DNA of 46,267 nucleotides from an uncultured Gemmiger sp. (GCA_947631565.1 CANRLV010000013.1:1-46267), one strand, 5' to 3'. Positions 32,251 to 41,985 are shown, counted from the first letter of the stretch. The notes: generated by a model from the sequence alone, not told the origin. Numbers and translations are program-made.

Positions 32251-34053
32251 TCAGCTTTTGAGCGCCGTCAGGCGGGCGAAATACTCGGCGTGGGCCTGCT
32301 GATACTCGCGGTTGAAGTCCTCGTCGCGGCCGGCGTGCAGCATACCGGCGTAGTCGTGCACCTGGTGGGCCAGCTCCGGCGTGGCGCGCACGATGGTGGC
32401 CATGCCGATGTTGGAGCAGGTGTCCGAGATGCGCTCGGCCTCGGTCAGCAGGTCCAGGAACTCGCTGCCGGCAAAAATCGTGCATTTCCCCTCGCGCAGG
32501 CGCTCCAAATGGCTGCTTTTGAGGGTGCCGACCATGTCGTCCACGACCTCCTCCAGCGGCTCGATGTGGCGGGCGGAGTCGACGTCGCGCTTTTCAAAGG
32601 CGGTGCGGCTGTAGTCGAGGATGGTGTCCAGCAGCCCGCGCAGCACCTTGACCTCGCGCTGGGCGGCGGCCGAGAATTTGGCGCCGTGCGCCTGCATATC
32701 GGCGGCGATCTCGGCCACGTTCATGGCGTGGTCGCTCAGGCGCTCGAACTCGGTGACGACGGTGTAGTAGTGGTTCAAGATCTCGATGTGGTAGGGCACG
32801 GTCAGGTGGGCGGAGAGCTGCACCAGATAGTTGCTGATGCGGTCGGCCATCGCGTCCACGCGGTCCTCGGCGGCGGTGATGTCGGCGACGGCGTCGGCGT
32901 CATAGCTTTCGATGACGTCAAAGGCCTTGTCGACGCTGGCGCGGCCGACCTCGTACATGGCGAGCAGCGCCTCATAGCAGCGGCCCAGGGCCAGCGCCGG
33001 CGTGCTGAAGAAGGCGGGGCTGAAGGCGTCGGCCATGGCGTCCTCCGGCCCGGCGGCGGGGGCCTGCTTATCCGGGACAAGGCGGTAGCTGGCCTGCTCC
33101 AGCCCGCGCAGGCAGGGGAACAGCGCCAGCGCGCAGGCCAGGTTGAACAGCGTGTTGGTGTTGGCGATGCCGCCGGAATCGATGACCCGGCCCCACAGCC
33201 CGTCCAGCACGCCCAGCCGGTGCAGGATGGCGACGGCGAGCAGGATGAGCAGCGACTTGCCGAGGTTGTACAGGATGTTGACGGTGCCCACGCGCTTGGC
33301 CTCCGGCTTGGCGCCGATGTTGCAGACGATGGCGGTGGTCACGCAGTCGCCGAGATAGATGCCGACCAGCACCGCGTAGATGGCCCCGAAGGTGAGCTGG
33401 CCGGAGGTCGAGAACGCCTGCAGGATGCCGATGCTGGCCGAGGAGCTTTGCAGCACGAAGGCGACGCCGGCGCCGGTCAGATAGCCGAGCACGGGGTTGC
33501 CGCCGAGGCGCGAGAACAATCGCTCGATGATGCCGCTCTCGGCCAGCGTGCTGACGGCCGCCGTCATGTTGAGCAGGCCGGAGAACAGGATGCCGAAGCC
33601 GATAGCGATCTGCCCGGCCGTGCCGGGGCCGCGGCTGCCGCGGTACATGATGATGACGATACCAACGATGAGCGCCGCCGGCGCCAGCGTCGAGGGCTGG
33701 AACAGCTTCAAGAAAGAGGCGCCCTCGGCGTTCAAATCGAGCAGGCGGATGATCTGCCCGGTGACCGTGGTGCCGACGTTGGCGCCCACGATGATGCCGA
33801 GCGACTGGTGCAGCGACAGGATGCCCGCGCCGACCAGGCCCGAGGTGATGACGATGGTGGCGGTGGAGGACTGGATGACCGCCGTCATGGCCAGCCCGAG
33901 CAGAAAGGCCTTGACCGGCGTGTTGGTCAGCTGCTCCAGCGCCGTTTTGAGCGTGCCGGAGGAGCCTTCCTTGAGGCCGTCGCCCATCAGGCGCATACCG
34001 TACAAAAACATCGCCAGCCCGCCGAGCAGGGATATCAGGTCAAAAATACTCAT
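32251..34053 (-). CDS. Na+/Pi cotransporter family protein with PhoU domain
   Basis: 600 residues. About eight to ten membrane helices include the two QSS repeats of the NptA/PF02690 family (AVIQSSTATIVITSG and FVLQSSSASIGILQA) and VGANVGTTVTG. From about 350 onward a PhoU-like helical domain follows (YEVGRASVDKAFDVIESYDA, EFERLSDHAMNVAEIAADM with the ExxxD metal motif). It likely exports or imports phosphate with sodium, gated by the PhoU part. Single gene with an extended -10 promoter element. Confidence 0.92.
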   Translation of the reverse strand: MSIFDLISLLGGLAMFLYGMRLMGDGLKEGSSGTLKTALEQLTNTPVKAFLLGLAMTAVIQSSTATIVITSGLVGAGILSLHQSLGIIVGANVGTTVTGQIIRLLDLNAEGASFLKLFQPSTLAPAALIVGIVIIMYRGSRGPGTAGQIAIGFGILFSGLLNMTAAVSTLAESGIIERLFSRLGGNPVLGYLTGAGVAFVLQSSSASIGILQAFSTSGQLTFGAIYAVLVGIYLGDCVTTAIVCNIGAKPEAKRVGTVNILYNLGKSLLILLAVAILHRLGVLDGLWGRVIDSGGIANTNTLFNLACALALFPCLRGLEQASYRLVPDKQAPAAGPEDAMADAFSPAFFSTPALALGRCYEALLAMYEVGRASVDKAFDVIESYDADAVADITAAEDRVDAMADRISNYLVQLSAHLTVPYHIEILNHYYTVVTEFERLSDHAMNVAEIAADMQAHGAKFSAAAQREVKVLRGLLDTILDYSRTAFEKRDVDSARHIEPLEEVVDDMVGTLKSSHLERLREGKCTIFAGSEFLDLLTEAERISDTCSNIGMATIVRATPELAHQVHDYAGMLHAGRDEDFNREYQQAHAEYFARLTALKS

Positions 34054-34105
34054 GGTCGCTCCCGTATGGGTAGGGTTTGCCGCGTCTTTCCGCGTTCTAC
34101 CCAGT

Positions 34106-34111
34106 ATTATA
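34106..34111 (-). promoter_or_regulatory. Extended -10 element of the Na/Pi cotransporter gene
   Basis: TGGTATAAT on the minus strand about 53 bp before the start codon; no clear -35 box. Confidence 0.55.
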
Positions 34112-34160
34112 CCAGAAACCGACAGCGATTTCTACCCTTTGGGAGGATGTCCTGCGATCG

Positions 34161-34218
34161 GGGAACTTTTTCCGGTCGAAAAAGGCGGAAAAGTTCCCAA
34201 CATAATAGATAAGTGCTT
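34161..34218. repeat. GGGAACTTTT inverted repeat, copy 1
   Basis: GGGAACTTTT (34161-34170) and AAAAGTTCCC (34189-34198), 18 bases apart, followed by AAGTGCTT (34211-34218). The same set in the same order and direction recurs at 36658-36710, on the other side of the DUF4143 ATPase and fic genes. Confidence 0.75.
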
Positions 34219-34287
34219 TTTGAATATAAGCATCCGACAGGGCTCTTCCTGCCGGGCACCTTTCTGTTTCGCATTTTTGAAAAATAC

Positions 34288-34317
34288 TTGATTTTGCGAA
34301 ATAGATTGCGGTATAAT
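34288..34317 (+). promoter_or_regulatory. Promoter of the first DUF4143 ATPase gene
   Basis: TTGATT (34288-34293) and TATAAT (34312-34317), spacer 18 bp. Confidence 0.65.
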
Positions 34318-34336
34318 ACGAACGAGGTGGTTTGCC

Positions 34337-35530
34337 GTGCGATTGATCAAGCGTGACTTCTATCTGAACAAGCTGAAGGATGTCATGGGCACCCCGGATA
34401 TCAAAGTCATTACCGGCGTCCGGCGCAGCGGAAAGTCCAAGCTGCTGGAGGTTTTCATGGCCCATGTTCTGGACACCGATCCGAGCGCGAACATCATTCA
34501 TATCAATTTCAATATGACTGCGTATGAGGGTCTGACTGAATATCATGCACTGAATGACTATATCGAAAAAGCATATACACCGGGGAAAAACAACTTCATC
34601 TTCATTGACGAGGTCCAGATGTGTGATGGCTTTGAGAAAGCCATCAACAGCCTTCACGCTTCCGAGAAATACGACATTTACATCACGGGCTCCAACGCTT
34701 TCCTGCTGAGCAGTGATCTGGCGACCCTGTTCACCGGACGCACCTTTGAAATCGAGGTGTTTCCCTTCTCCTTTGCGGAGTTCATGCAGTACTTTGATCT
34801 GACGGACCAGTATTCCGCCTTGAACCGCTATATCCGGGAGGGAGGAATGTCCGGCTCCTATCTCTATAAAACACCGGAATCGAAATACAGCTATATCTCC
34901 GATGTTTTCAACACGCTGATCGTCCGGGATATCCAGCGCAAGTATCGGATACGCAGCATGCCGCTGATGGAGCGTCTCTGTGATTTCTTAATTGATAATA
35001 TCTCCAATCAGATTTCCACCCGCAGCGTGGCCGCAAGCTTTATAAGAGAGCACAACAAAACAAATGACCGCACCATCAGCGCCTATATCAAGTATCTCTG
35101 CAACGCTTTTGCGTTCTACAAGGTCAGACGGTACGATATCCAGGGCAAACGGTACCTGGCGTCAAATGATAAATACTATCTCAGCGACCACTCCTTCAAG
35201 TATGCCAAGCTGGGCACAAAAAACGCCGATTACGGCAGGATGATCGAGAACATCGTCGCCATCGAGCTTCTGCGCCGGGGATATGAGCTGTATGCCGGGG
35301 TGTTGTATAAGAAGGAGATCGACTTTGTCGCCATCAAGCGCGATGAAAAGGTCTATATCCAGGTTTCGGGCAGCATAGACGACCCCGACACCTTCCAGCG
35401 CGAGATCGAGTCGCTGCTGAGGATCCGGGACGCATACCCGAAGCTGCTTCTCACCCGCACCCGCCAGGAGGCGTACCAGTACGAGGGCGTGCAGATCATC
35501 GACGTGGCGGATTGGCTTCTGCAGAATTGA
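34337..35530 (+). CDS. AAA-type ATPase with DUF4143 C-terminal domain
   Basis: 397 residues. VITGVRRSGKSKLLEVF is the Walker A region (about 25-40), NFIFIDEVQMCDGFEKAI the Walker B, and IYITGSNAFLLSSDLATLFTGR the sensor block with arginine, the pattern of the ATP-binding DUF4143 family. The C-terminal half contains VAIELLRRGYELYAGVLYKKEIDFVA, a PD-(D/E)XK-like nuclease remnant (E..K, EIDF). Function in these common gut-bacterial proteins is unknown; transfer and toxin-like roles have been suggested. The start is GTG 34337 after GAGGTGG. Base composition is lower in GC than the neighbours, pointing to horizontal transfer. Confidence 0.85.
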   Translation: MRLIKRDFYLNKLKDVMGTPDIKVITGVRRSGKSKLLEVFMAHVLDTDPSANIIHINFNMTAYEGLTEYHALNDYIEKAYTPGKNNFIFIDEVQMCDGFEKAINSLHASEKYDIYITGSNAFLLSSDLATLFTGRTFEIEVFPFSFAEFMQYFDLTDQYSALNRYIREGGMSGSYLYKTPESKYSYISDVFNTLIVRDIQRKYRIRSMPLMERLCDFLIDNISNQISTRSVAASFIREHNKTNDRTISAYIKYLCNAFAFYKVRRYDIQGKRYLASNDKYYLSDHSFKYAKLGTKNADYGRMIENIVAIELLRRGYELYAGVLYKKEIDFVAIKRDEKVYIQVSGSIDDPDTFQREIESLLRIRDAYPKLLLTRTRQEAYQYEGVQIIDVADWLLQN

Positions 35531-35611
35531 AGGTGAGGTACTCATAATTATTGATGCTGAAAATTATCGGGTAAGGGGAAGCTGTAAAGGGCAGGCTGCC
35601 AACATAAATTT

Positions 35612-35655
35612 CCCGGTCTGGCGGGGAACTTCTCCCCTGCCAGACCGGGCTTTTC
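35612..35655. terminator. Hairpin terminator between ATPase and fic genes
   Basis: CCCGGTCTGGC (35612-35622) pairs with GCCAGACCGGG (35639-35649), partly extended inside, then CTTTTC. It serves the convergent genes. Confidence 0.75.
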
Positions 35656-35693
35656 TGTATCGTTTTGTGATCTCTATTTTGTCGGTGCCATTC

Positions 35694-36638
35694 TCAAAAG
35701 GTCCGCCAGCACTTGGCGCGCATGAAAGCTTCCGTCTCGCCACCGTCCCGGTCCTCATAACAGGCGACCAGCAGGCGCTTGAATTCTGGCACGTTCTGCT
35801 CCGGGATGACCAGCAGGCCCTGTCCCTGTGCAATCATGTAATGGTTGGCAAAAATCACCGCGGCGCGCTTGTTGCCGTCGTTGAAGACCTGCGCTTTCAT
35901 GCAGTACAGGCACAGGCGGATGGCCGTATCAACGGCATCCGCATCCCCGGCACGGGCCAAAATGACGCTGATATTCTCTTTGACGACCGTTTCGATGGGC
36001 AGCGGCGGAACATAGCTCGTGCCGCCAATGGTCACCGGCACGCCGCGGATACGCCCGCCGTCGGCAAAAAAGCCTTCGTTGACCAGGCGAGCGATGTGGC
36101 AAAGAATATCGTAATTCGTCGGGTAGCCGAGCACATCCTTGTCCAAGATGAACTCCCACGCGTGCTTGAGGTTCAAGATCTTCTGCACGTCGGCGGCGGT
36201 CATGCCGGCCACGGCGCCGCCGTCAATGATGTCCTCCGTCTGCGGGAAGGTCGTGGCCACGCCTTCCAAAATTGCCTGGTCGTAGATGTTGGCCTTCATG
36301 TTGGCGCGGGCAAAGTCCAAATTAAGCAACACACGCGGCGGCAGCTCGGTCTCGGTATAGCCGAGCTTGGCCAGCTCCTTCTCCACGCGGCGGATGTTTT
36401 TGCGCAGCTCGCGCGCCTCCCGCGCGTTGCGCAGCAGCAGCTCATACAGCGGCTCGGAATAGATATCCACATAGGTGGATGTCAGGCGGCTGCCCACACG
36501 TTTGCGCACATACAGGTAGCGCTGCTCATCGCGTTCCTTGATCTCTGGGCTGCCGTCATACGGTATCAGCCTAAGGCGGGCCTGATAATCTGCCTTCTGG
36601 TGCAACAGCTCCTGGATTTGAGCATATTCAGCTTCCAT
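35694..36638 (-). CDS. Fic/DOC family protein lacking the catalytic His
   Basis: 314 residues. The Fic core reads QVFNDGNKRAAVIFANHYMI (from residue 250). In active AMPylators the motif starts with His-Pro-Phe; here position 250 is Gln and the Pro is Val, while the DGNKR phosphate-binding loop is intact. Helix-rich residues 1-100 include a coiled segment (LYELLLRNAREARELRKNIR). The stretch GGTSYVPPLPIE is the usual beta-flap before the core. A Fic protein without the His cannot do standard AMP transfer; other chemistry, such as kinase or phosphocholine-type activity, or a non-catalytic role remain open. The promoter carries the GGGAACTTTT inverted repeat. Confidence 0.88.
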   Translation of the reverse strand: MEAEYAQIQELLHQKADYQARLRLIPYDGSPEIKERDEQRYLYVRKRVGSRLTSTYVDIYSEPLYELLLRNAREARELRKNIRRVEKELAKLGYTETELPPRVLLNLDFARANMKANIYDQAILEGVATTFPQTEDIIDGGAVAGMTAADVQKILNLKHAWEFILDKDVLGYPTNYDILCHIARLVNEGFFADGGRIRGVPVTIGGTSYVPPLPIETVVKENISVILARAGDADAVDTAIRLCLYCMKAQVFNDGNKRAAVIFANHYMIAQGQGLLVIPEQNVPEFKRLLVACYEDRDGGETEAFMRAKCWRTF

Positions 36639-36657
36639 TTTCTATCTCCCGTTTGTA

Positions 36658-36710
36658 GGGAACTTTTATGGATGTATAATAGCAAAAAGTTCCCCAATAT
36701 GCAAGTGCTT
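36658..36710 (-). promoter_or_regulatory. fic promoter inside GGGAACTTTT inverted repeat, copy 2
   Basis: Minus-strand TTGCAT (36699-36704) and TATTAT (36676-36681), spacer 17 bp. GGGAACTTTT (36658-36667) and AAAAGTTCCC (36685-36694) bracket the -10 box, so a protein bound there would block the polymerase. AAGTGCTT follows at 36703-36710. Confidence 0.7.
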
Positions 36711-36832
36711 CTGCTACATTATGGTGCTAAATCATCAGTCCGGGAAATTTTTGATGAATTTTTCAAGAGTACCCTATTTTTGAGTCACATAACTAAAAGA
36801 GGGCCGAGGCTTCGACCCTCTTTTCATATCGT

Positions 36833-39718
36833 TCATTCCACTTTTAAGAACCCGTCCGCGAACGCGGCCGGGAACTGGAACGACTTTTGCATCCCGGCAA
36901 AATCCACGCGGACATAGCCGCCGTCCAGCTGTACCACCGTGCCCCTGCCGAAAGCACGGTGACTGACCTTACTGCCGACCGCCACGCCCGAGACATCCAC
37001 CGCCGCCTTGGGCCTGGCCGGAGCCGCCGAGGCTGCAGGCACCGGCACCACAAAGGCGGGGCGCCATGTCGGCGCGGGAGGGGGCGCGGGTACCGCCGGA
37101 GCTGCTTTTTGGGTGTTGGCCACAGGCACAGAGCTGCCTGCCGCGGCGCCCGCTTTCGCCACCGCGGCAGCGGCCGCCTCCGTACCGGCAGCCCGCTGCG
37201 ATTCCTGCAAAAGCCCGGCCATGCGCTCATAATCGCGGCGGGTGATGACGGTGTTGTACAGCCCCACCTCCTCGCCGGCGTGGCGGTCGATGCCGGTGTA
37301 GGAAAGGCTGGCGTCCTCATACCGCTTGAACTTGTACACGGCGTCGTTCATCAGCGCTTCGTTGAAGACGTTGAGCGAGACCAGCAGCTCAAAATCCTTG
37401 ACCTCCAGCCCCGTCACCTTTTTGAACAGCGCCGGTTCCAGCTGCGTGATGACGTCCTTCAGGCTGTACTCGCGGTAGTCGGTCAGGTACATGAACACCG
37501 GCACGCGGGTGGCAAATTTGATGAGCTTTTCCTGGATGAGCTTGCGCTTGCTCTTGTACTCCTTCTCGGCCTCGGTCAACTCCCGCTTCTCGGCGGGGGT
37601 CAGCCTGTCTTTCTCCTGCCGTGCCTTTTTGACCGCCGCCGATTTGTTGATGATGGTCTCGATGTCCGCGTTGAGGCTGCGGAAACCCTCGATGCGCATC
37701 AGCGCCTGCATGGCCTCCTCGTTGGCCAGCAGGCGGGCCAGCGTCTCGTTGTCGACGTTGACGAGCAACGCGCTCTCCCACCGCTTGGCCAGCAGCGTGG
37801 CCGAGGTGCCGGCCATCGCGATGTCCAGTATCTCGCCGGCGTCCACCTGCCGCATGGCGCTGCCGTCATAGGCCAGCACCGGCAGAAAATGGATGAACTC
37901 GCCGACCTTTTTCTCGGGGTTGCTCTCGGCCACGTTCAGCCGGCAGCTGTAGTCCGAGATCTGCCGCAGCGCGCGGTCCAGCGCAAAGTCAAAGACATAG
38001 CATTCTTCCTTGAGTACGGTGCGGGTGCCGTCGTCGTTCTCGACCTCCCACGGGCTCTGCACGCGGAACGCGGCCTGGAAATAGGTCTCCGGGCTGGTCA
38101 AGTTGCGCAGCATGAAGATGCCGGTCCACAGGCGGACGGTGACGCCGGCGGTCAGCTTGCCGCAGGAGAGCGTGATGGTCTTGGTGGTCAGCGGGTCGCC
38201 CATCGAGCGGCGCACCGGCTCCAGCGCCGCCGCGCCGATGCCCGCCGCGCTTCCCGCGCAGACGTTGACGGTGTAATCGTGGTAAAAGGTATTCTGCCGC
38301 TGTGCCAGCAGGTTAGCCATCGCATGGCAGGCGGCGACGTTGGGCAAAAACCACAGCGTGTGCGTCAACACGTTCAAAAGGCGCGTGTCGGAGTAGGGCA
38401 TGGGCGGCTTCTGCGCGCCGAGCTTGAGTTCGTCGACGTTTGTCTCAAGATACGCGCCGCGGATGAGGTCGAGCCATTTCTGCACATAGTCCTCATACTT
38501 GAAGCGCGCCGCACTCCCCTGCCCCTCGGCGGCAAAAAATACGTTGAGGTCGAACTCATTGAATTCGCCCTGCCGGGCGATGTCCTGGATGTTGTCCGGG
38601 ATGCGGTAGGTCATCATCACCATGCGCGGCAGGGCGCGGTAGGGGTTGCCCGGCCCTGTCCACGCGGCCTTGGCACGCTGCTCGTCGCCGTAGGTCCAGT
38701 TATAGATTTGTTCTTCGATGAACTCGCCGGAGTTGAGGGCGCGAAACGGCGTGCCGGACAGGTATAAGTAGTAGCGCGTGGTGATGGGCAGCCACGTTTC
38801 GTCGCAGGCGTTGCCGCGGTCATAGCGGCTCAGGTCCTCGTCGTAGACGTCCTCGTCCTGCTCGAACAGGCGCTTGGCGTTCTCTTTCCAGGCGCCGAAA
38901 TGGTACTCGTCAAAGATGACGAGGTCCCAGTTCATCATGTGCACCCACTCGTTGTTGGCCTTGATGCCGCCGGTCTCGCGGTTGACGCCGAGCAGGTCCT
39001 GGAAAGAGCCAAAGCAGACGATGGGCCGCGATTTATCGCAGTGCTCGAACTGGGCGTCCATGCCCGGCTCGGCGGGGTTCTGCGGGCGGCAGATGAACTG
39101 CCAGCCCTCAAAATCAACGTGCTGCAGAAGGTCGTCCCGCCAGGCCGCCTGCGCGGCGGGCTTGAAGGTCAAGATCAGCACCCGCTTGAGGCCCATCTGC
39201 TTGGCCAGCTGGTAGGCGGCAAAGGTCTTGCCGAAGCGCATTTTGGCGTTCCACAAAAACTTGGGGATGTGGGCGGCGCCGTCTTGGCCGGCAGATTTGT
39301 AATAGGCCATCGTCCGGGCCACAGCCGTTTTTTGCTCCGGGCGCATACCAAAGGTCTTGGTGCGGTCCTCGACGTTGGCGGTGCGGGTGCGCACGGCGGT
39401 GATGGCAGCCAGCACATCGTCCGGTGTGCAGCGGAACCATTCGCCGCCCACGCCCTCGATGTGCTTTTGCCGCAGCATCCGGTGCACGGCATGGTCGGTG
39501 AAAGAGCCGCCGTCCGGGTACATGGCGGATTCCCGCACCACGATATGGTACGGCGCGCAGCCGTCCGGGCGCTTGGTGGGGTACTGCTGCGCCACGCGGC
39601 GGTCGATGTCGCGGGCGGTATAGCCTACTTTCAAACAGCCGGGATAACTGCTGTCACTGTAGGCGTAGATCATCGGATGGTCTGCGGGGCGCTGGGGAAA
39701 AAAGTCCATCGTCGGCAT
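36833..39718 (-). CDS. GIY-YIG / DEAD-like helicase restriction protein
   Basis: 961 residues. Residues 17-105 form a T5orf172/GIY-YIG-type nuclease (MIYAYSDSSYPGCLKVGYTARDIDRR). The helicase follows: NAKMRFGKTFAAYQLA (Walker A, about 157-170), LVIFDEYHFG (DExH, 270-273), YYLYLSGTPFRAL (motif III), then AAFRVQSPWEV. A helical region with a Lys/Glu-rich coil (about 700-750) follows, then a low-complexity Ala/Pro linker. The final tudor-like module VGSKVSHRAFGRGTVVQLDGGYVRVDF is as in UvrD/PcrA. It lies 13 bp after the methylase gene. With two methylase subunits upstream it should be the motor and nuclease of a restriction-modification system. Confidence 0.9.
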   Translation of the reverse strand: MPTMDFFPQRPADHPMIYAYSDSSYPGCLKVGYTARDIDRRVAQQYPTKRPDGCAPYHIVVRESAMYPDGGSFTDHAVHRMLRQKHIEGVGGEWFRCTPDDVLAAITAVRTRTANVEDRTKTFGMRPEQKTAVARTMAYYKSAGQDGAAHIPKFLWNAKMRFGKTFAAYQLAKQMGLKRVLILTFKPAAQAAWRDDLLQHVDFEGWQFICRPQNPAEPGMDAQFEHCDKSRPIVCFGSFQDLLGVNRETGGIKANNEWVHMMNWDLVIFDEYHFGAWKENAKRLFEQDEDVYDEDLSRYDRGNACDETWLPITTRYYLYLSGTPFRALNSGEFIEEQIYNWTYGDEQRAKAAWTGPGNPYRALPRMVMMTYRIPDNIQDIARQGEFNEFDLNVFFAAEGQGSAARFKYEDYVQKWLDLIRGAYLETNVDELKLGAQKPPMPYSDTRLLNVLTHTLWFLPNVAACHAMANLLAQRQNTFYHDYTVNVCAGSAAGIGAAALEPVRRSMGDPLTTKTITLSCGKLTAGVTVRLWTGIFMLRNLTSPETYFQAAFRVQSPWEVENDDGTRTVLKEECYVFDFALDRALRQISDYSCRLNVAESNPEKKVGEFIHFLPVLAYDGSAMRQVDAGEILDIAMAGTSATLLAKRWESALLVNVDNETLARLLANEEAMQALMRIEGFRSLNADIETIINKSAAVKKARQEKDRLTPAEKRELTEAEKEYKSKRKLIQEKLIKFATRVPVFMYLTDYREYSLKDVITQLEPALFKKVTGLEVKDFELLVSLNVFNEALMNDAVYKFKRYEDASLSYTGIDRHAGEEVGLYNTVITRRDYERMAGLLQESQRAAGTEAAAAAVAKAGAAAGSSVPVANTQKAAPAVPAPPPAPTWRPAFVVPVPAASAAPARPKAAVDVSGVAVGSKVSHRAFGRGTVVQLDGGYVRVDFAGMQKSFQFPAAFADGFLKVE

Positions 39719-39731
39719 TGTACGTTCCTCG

Positions 39732-41243
39732 TTATTCCATCGGGCGTATCATGGATTCAATAAAGGCGATCTCCTCGTCGCTCAGACCGTATTTTTGGTA
39801 GAGCTCAGCATCCGTCCACGGACGGGAAAAGTCCTGCATGGGGACAAACTGATATACGTTTTTGGTGGCGTGCTGTGTGTTTTTCAATAGCAGGACGAGA
39901 AAACGAAGAAATTTTGTCGATAAATAGCTGATGATATTTTCCGCAATCTGTTTTGTTTCACATGGACCAATGACCAAATACGTTTCTGTACAAGCCGACC
40001 CCGGTTCACCGTAAAACGGCTTGTTGATGATTTGATGCGGGAAGTCCTCGCCGGCGCCGTATGCGTAGGAAATATACACCTTGTGCTTGTCGATCATTTC
40101 TGTGCCAGCGGTAATGTACCGCGGGTTTATATAGCCGATGCTTTTGTTGCCGTATAGCTTGATGCTACCGGCCTGTTTTAGCTGGTTTCCTGTAACATTT
40201 GTAGACAGACCGAAAGGTTTTCGAGCGCTGATAAGTTCAGAAAACGATTTTTCTTGTAAGGCTTTTACTTTCCTGTAAATCGATATAGCCTCATTGTATC
40301 GGATAAATGTGGATGTTCCGTTTTCCAACAGCGAACGTATCATCGTAGAGGTTTCGCCATTACGGCAAGTTGTAACTTGACATTCCCCACGATAATCTCT
40401 TTCCCAAAGGAAATAACAAACACCGCCCTTTATTTCAACGCTTGGAAAGCAATCTGAAGAAAGCGGATAGTCATACAGCTTGCTCAAATGTTGAGAATTA
40501 AGCATCAGATTGCGAAATTCATCAAGGCCCTTACCTCCTGAAAACCACCTGGAAGGTATAATCATTGATAAATAACGCGGAGCAAGTTTTATGGATCGTT
40601 CAACAAATAAATTATATATTGGCGTTGCACTGCCGCCACCTGCACCGTCATTCAACTGATACGGCGGGTTGCTGACGATGACATCGAATTTCATGTTGAA
40701 GATATCCCCCGGCGTTGGTGTGTGTATCCACTCATAAGCGTGGGTCTCGAGGTCCTCGCCGCGTTTGGCGGCACCGTACTCGGCTTCCGACGCGCCGCAG
40801 AAAATGCAGCGCCCGTCACGCCATCGGTGCCGGATGCGCTTGAAGCGGATGTTGCCCTGTATGTCGGGGAATTTTGAGACGGAGTATGGGCCGTTCGGGT
40901 ATTTTGAGCAGTACACACTGCGCCGGGCCAGCAGACTGGTCAGCTCGGTGATGGCGATGCCGTACAGCTGTTTTTGGAAGATGTGGTCTATCCGCTGCTG
41001 CAAATCGGGGATGGCATCCTCCAGCCCCACGATGAGCCGCTTGGCGATCTCGCGCAAAAATACGCCGGATTTGACCGCCGGGTCCAAAAAGGTCGTGTCC
41101 GGGCTGCGGAACAGCTCCTGCGGCAGCATATCCAAAAGGGCGTTCGCCACCTCCGGCGGGGTGAACACCTCGTCGTTGGACAGGTTCGCGATGCAGCTGA
41201 GCACATCGGGGTTATACGTTGCCGGGGCCGTTCGTTTCGTCAT
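39732..41243 (-). CDS. Eco57I-type N6-adenine DNA methylase
   Basis: 503 residues. [17 protein letters not shown], then [16 protein letters not shown] (motif I, SAM binding, residues 52-66) and [14 protein letters not shown] (motif IV NPPY, 192-195) define an amino-methyltransferase. A possible Zn site CIFCGAS lies at 146-152. The second half (about 250-480) looks like the DNA-recognition region of Eco57I-type enzymes and is AT-richer than the rest. It overlaps the upstream methylase-like gene by 32 bp, and its partner helicase starts 13 bp downstream. Confidence 0.9.
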   Translation of the reverse strand: MTKRTAPATYNPDVLSCIANLSNDEVFTPPEVANALLDMLPQELFRSPDTTFLDPAVKSGVFLREIAKRLIVGLEDAIPDLQQRIDHIFQKQLYGIAITELTSLLARRSVYCSKYPNGPYSVSKFPDIQGNIRFKRIRHRWRDGRCIFCGASEAEYGAAKRGEDLETHAYEWIHTPTPGDIFNMKFDVIVSNPPYQLNDGAGGGSATPIYNLFVERSIKLAPRYLSMIIPSRWFSGGKGLDEFRNLMLNSQHLSKLYDYPLSSDCFPSVEIKGGVCYFLWERDYRGECQVTTCRNGETSTMIRSLLENGTSTFIRYNEAISIYRKVKALQEKSFSELISARKPFGLSTNVTGNQLKQAGSIKLYGNKSIGYINPRYITAGTEMIDKHKVYISYAYGAGEDFPHQIINKPFYGEPGSACTETYLVIGPCETKQIAENIISYLSTKFLRFLVLLLKNTQHATKNVYQFVPMQDFSRPWTDAELYQKYGLSDEEIAFIESMIRPME

Positions 41244-41928
41244 CGTCCTGCACCTTTCGGTAATGTGTTACGACCTGCCGCAGCAGCTCGCTCTCCGCCG
41301 GCGGCGCGGCGGGCGAGACATCCGGCAGTTTCAGCTGCTCCGGCCCGGTTTGGGCCTGGGCCTCCTCCAGCAGCCTGTCAAAGCGGTAATCCTTGCGCTG
41401 CAGGTTGGCGCCGGTGATGAATGACCACTCGGAAAAGACGATGGGCAGGTCGGTGTCCTGGCCGTTGGCATCCACGCAGCGCATGGACAGCGCGTTGCCG
41501 CACACGATGTTGCGCTTGAAGATGACCCGCACCGCGCGGCGGGTCTCGTCGTTCGCTGCCCTGCCGCAGACCTTGGTGTACTCCCCGTTCCAGATATCGA
41601 ACATCCGCTGGCGGCAAATTTCGACGTTGTCCTGCAAAATATCTACGCCATAGATGCTGCACGCCGCGATGACGGCCTTTTTCTCATAGTCGGGCAGCGA
41701 GATGCTTTTGCGGCGCGGGATGCGCGATTCCCGCAAAGCCACCGCCAGCTTGCGGCGCAGGATCTCGGCCAGGAAAGCTCCTTCTCCACAGGCCGGCTCC
41801 AGGAAGCGGCTGTCGATGCGCTCGGTCTCCGGCTTGACAAGGTCTAAAATGGCGTTGACTTCTCGGGGGTTCGTAAACACTTCTCCGTGTGCCGCTACCC
41901 GCTCTTTGGATTTGACCTGCCGTTCCAT
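41212..41928 (-). CDS. Second methylase-like subunit lacking the NPPY motif
   Basis: 238 residues. [17 protein letters not shown] and [18 protein letters not shown] (motif I, residues 41-57) match the N-terminal part of N6-adenine methylases. Where motif IV is expected there is [13 protein letters not shown], with no NPPY or DPPY. So it can probably bind SAM but not methylate, and may act as an accessory or recognition partner of the downstream enzyme. ATG 41928 is chosen after a run of G; a longer frame to 41970 lacks a ribosome site. First gene of the restriction-modification operon. Confidence 0.82.
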   Translation of the reverse strand: MERQVKSKERVAAHGEVFTNPREVNAILDLVKPETERIDSRFLEPACGEGAFLAEILRRKLAVALRESRIPRRKSISLPDYEKKAVIAACSIYGVDILQDNVEICRQRMFDIWNGEYTKVCGRAANDETRRAVRVIFKRNIVCGNALSMRCVDANGQDTDLPIVFSEWSFITGANLQRKDYRFDRLLEEAQAQTGPEQLKLPDVSPAAPPAESELLRQVVTHYRKVQDDDETNGPGNV

Positions 41929-41985
41929 ACTGCCCCCGGATTTTTGGTTTAAAAAAGGGTAAAATACCACCTATTTTATCTATAA

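Noticed and set aside
32290-34212. 640-residue plus-strand reading frame
   Set aside because: Antisense to the Na/Pi cotransporter gene, with no motifs.
34054-34336. Minus-strand frame before the first ATPase as a broken gene
   Set aside because: The 186-residue frame crosses the inverted repeat and the ATPase start, with no ribosome site; nothing supports a pseudogene.
35612-35649. Third GGGAACTT copy as part of the flanking repeat
   Set aside because: The motif here lies inside a terminator stem-loop and lacks the paired arm and the AAGTGCTT tail.
36887-38767. 626-residue plus-strand reading frame
   Set aside because: Antisense to the restriction helicase gene; composition and lack of motifs show it is not coding.
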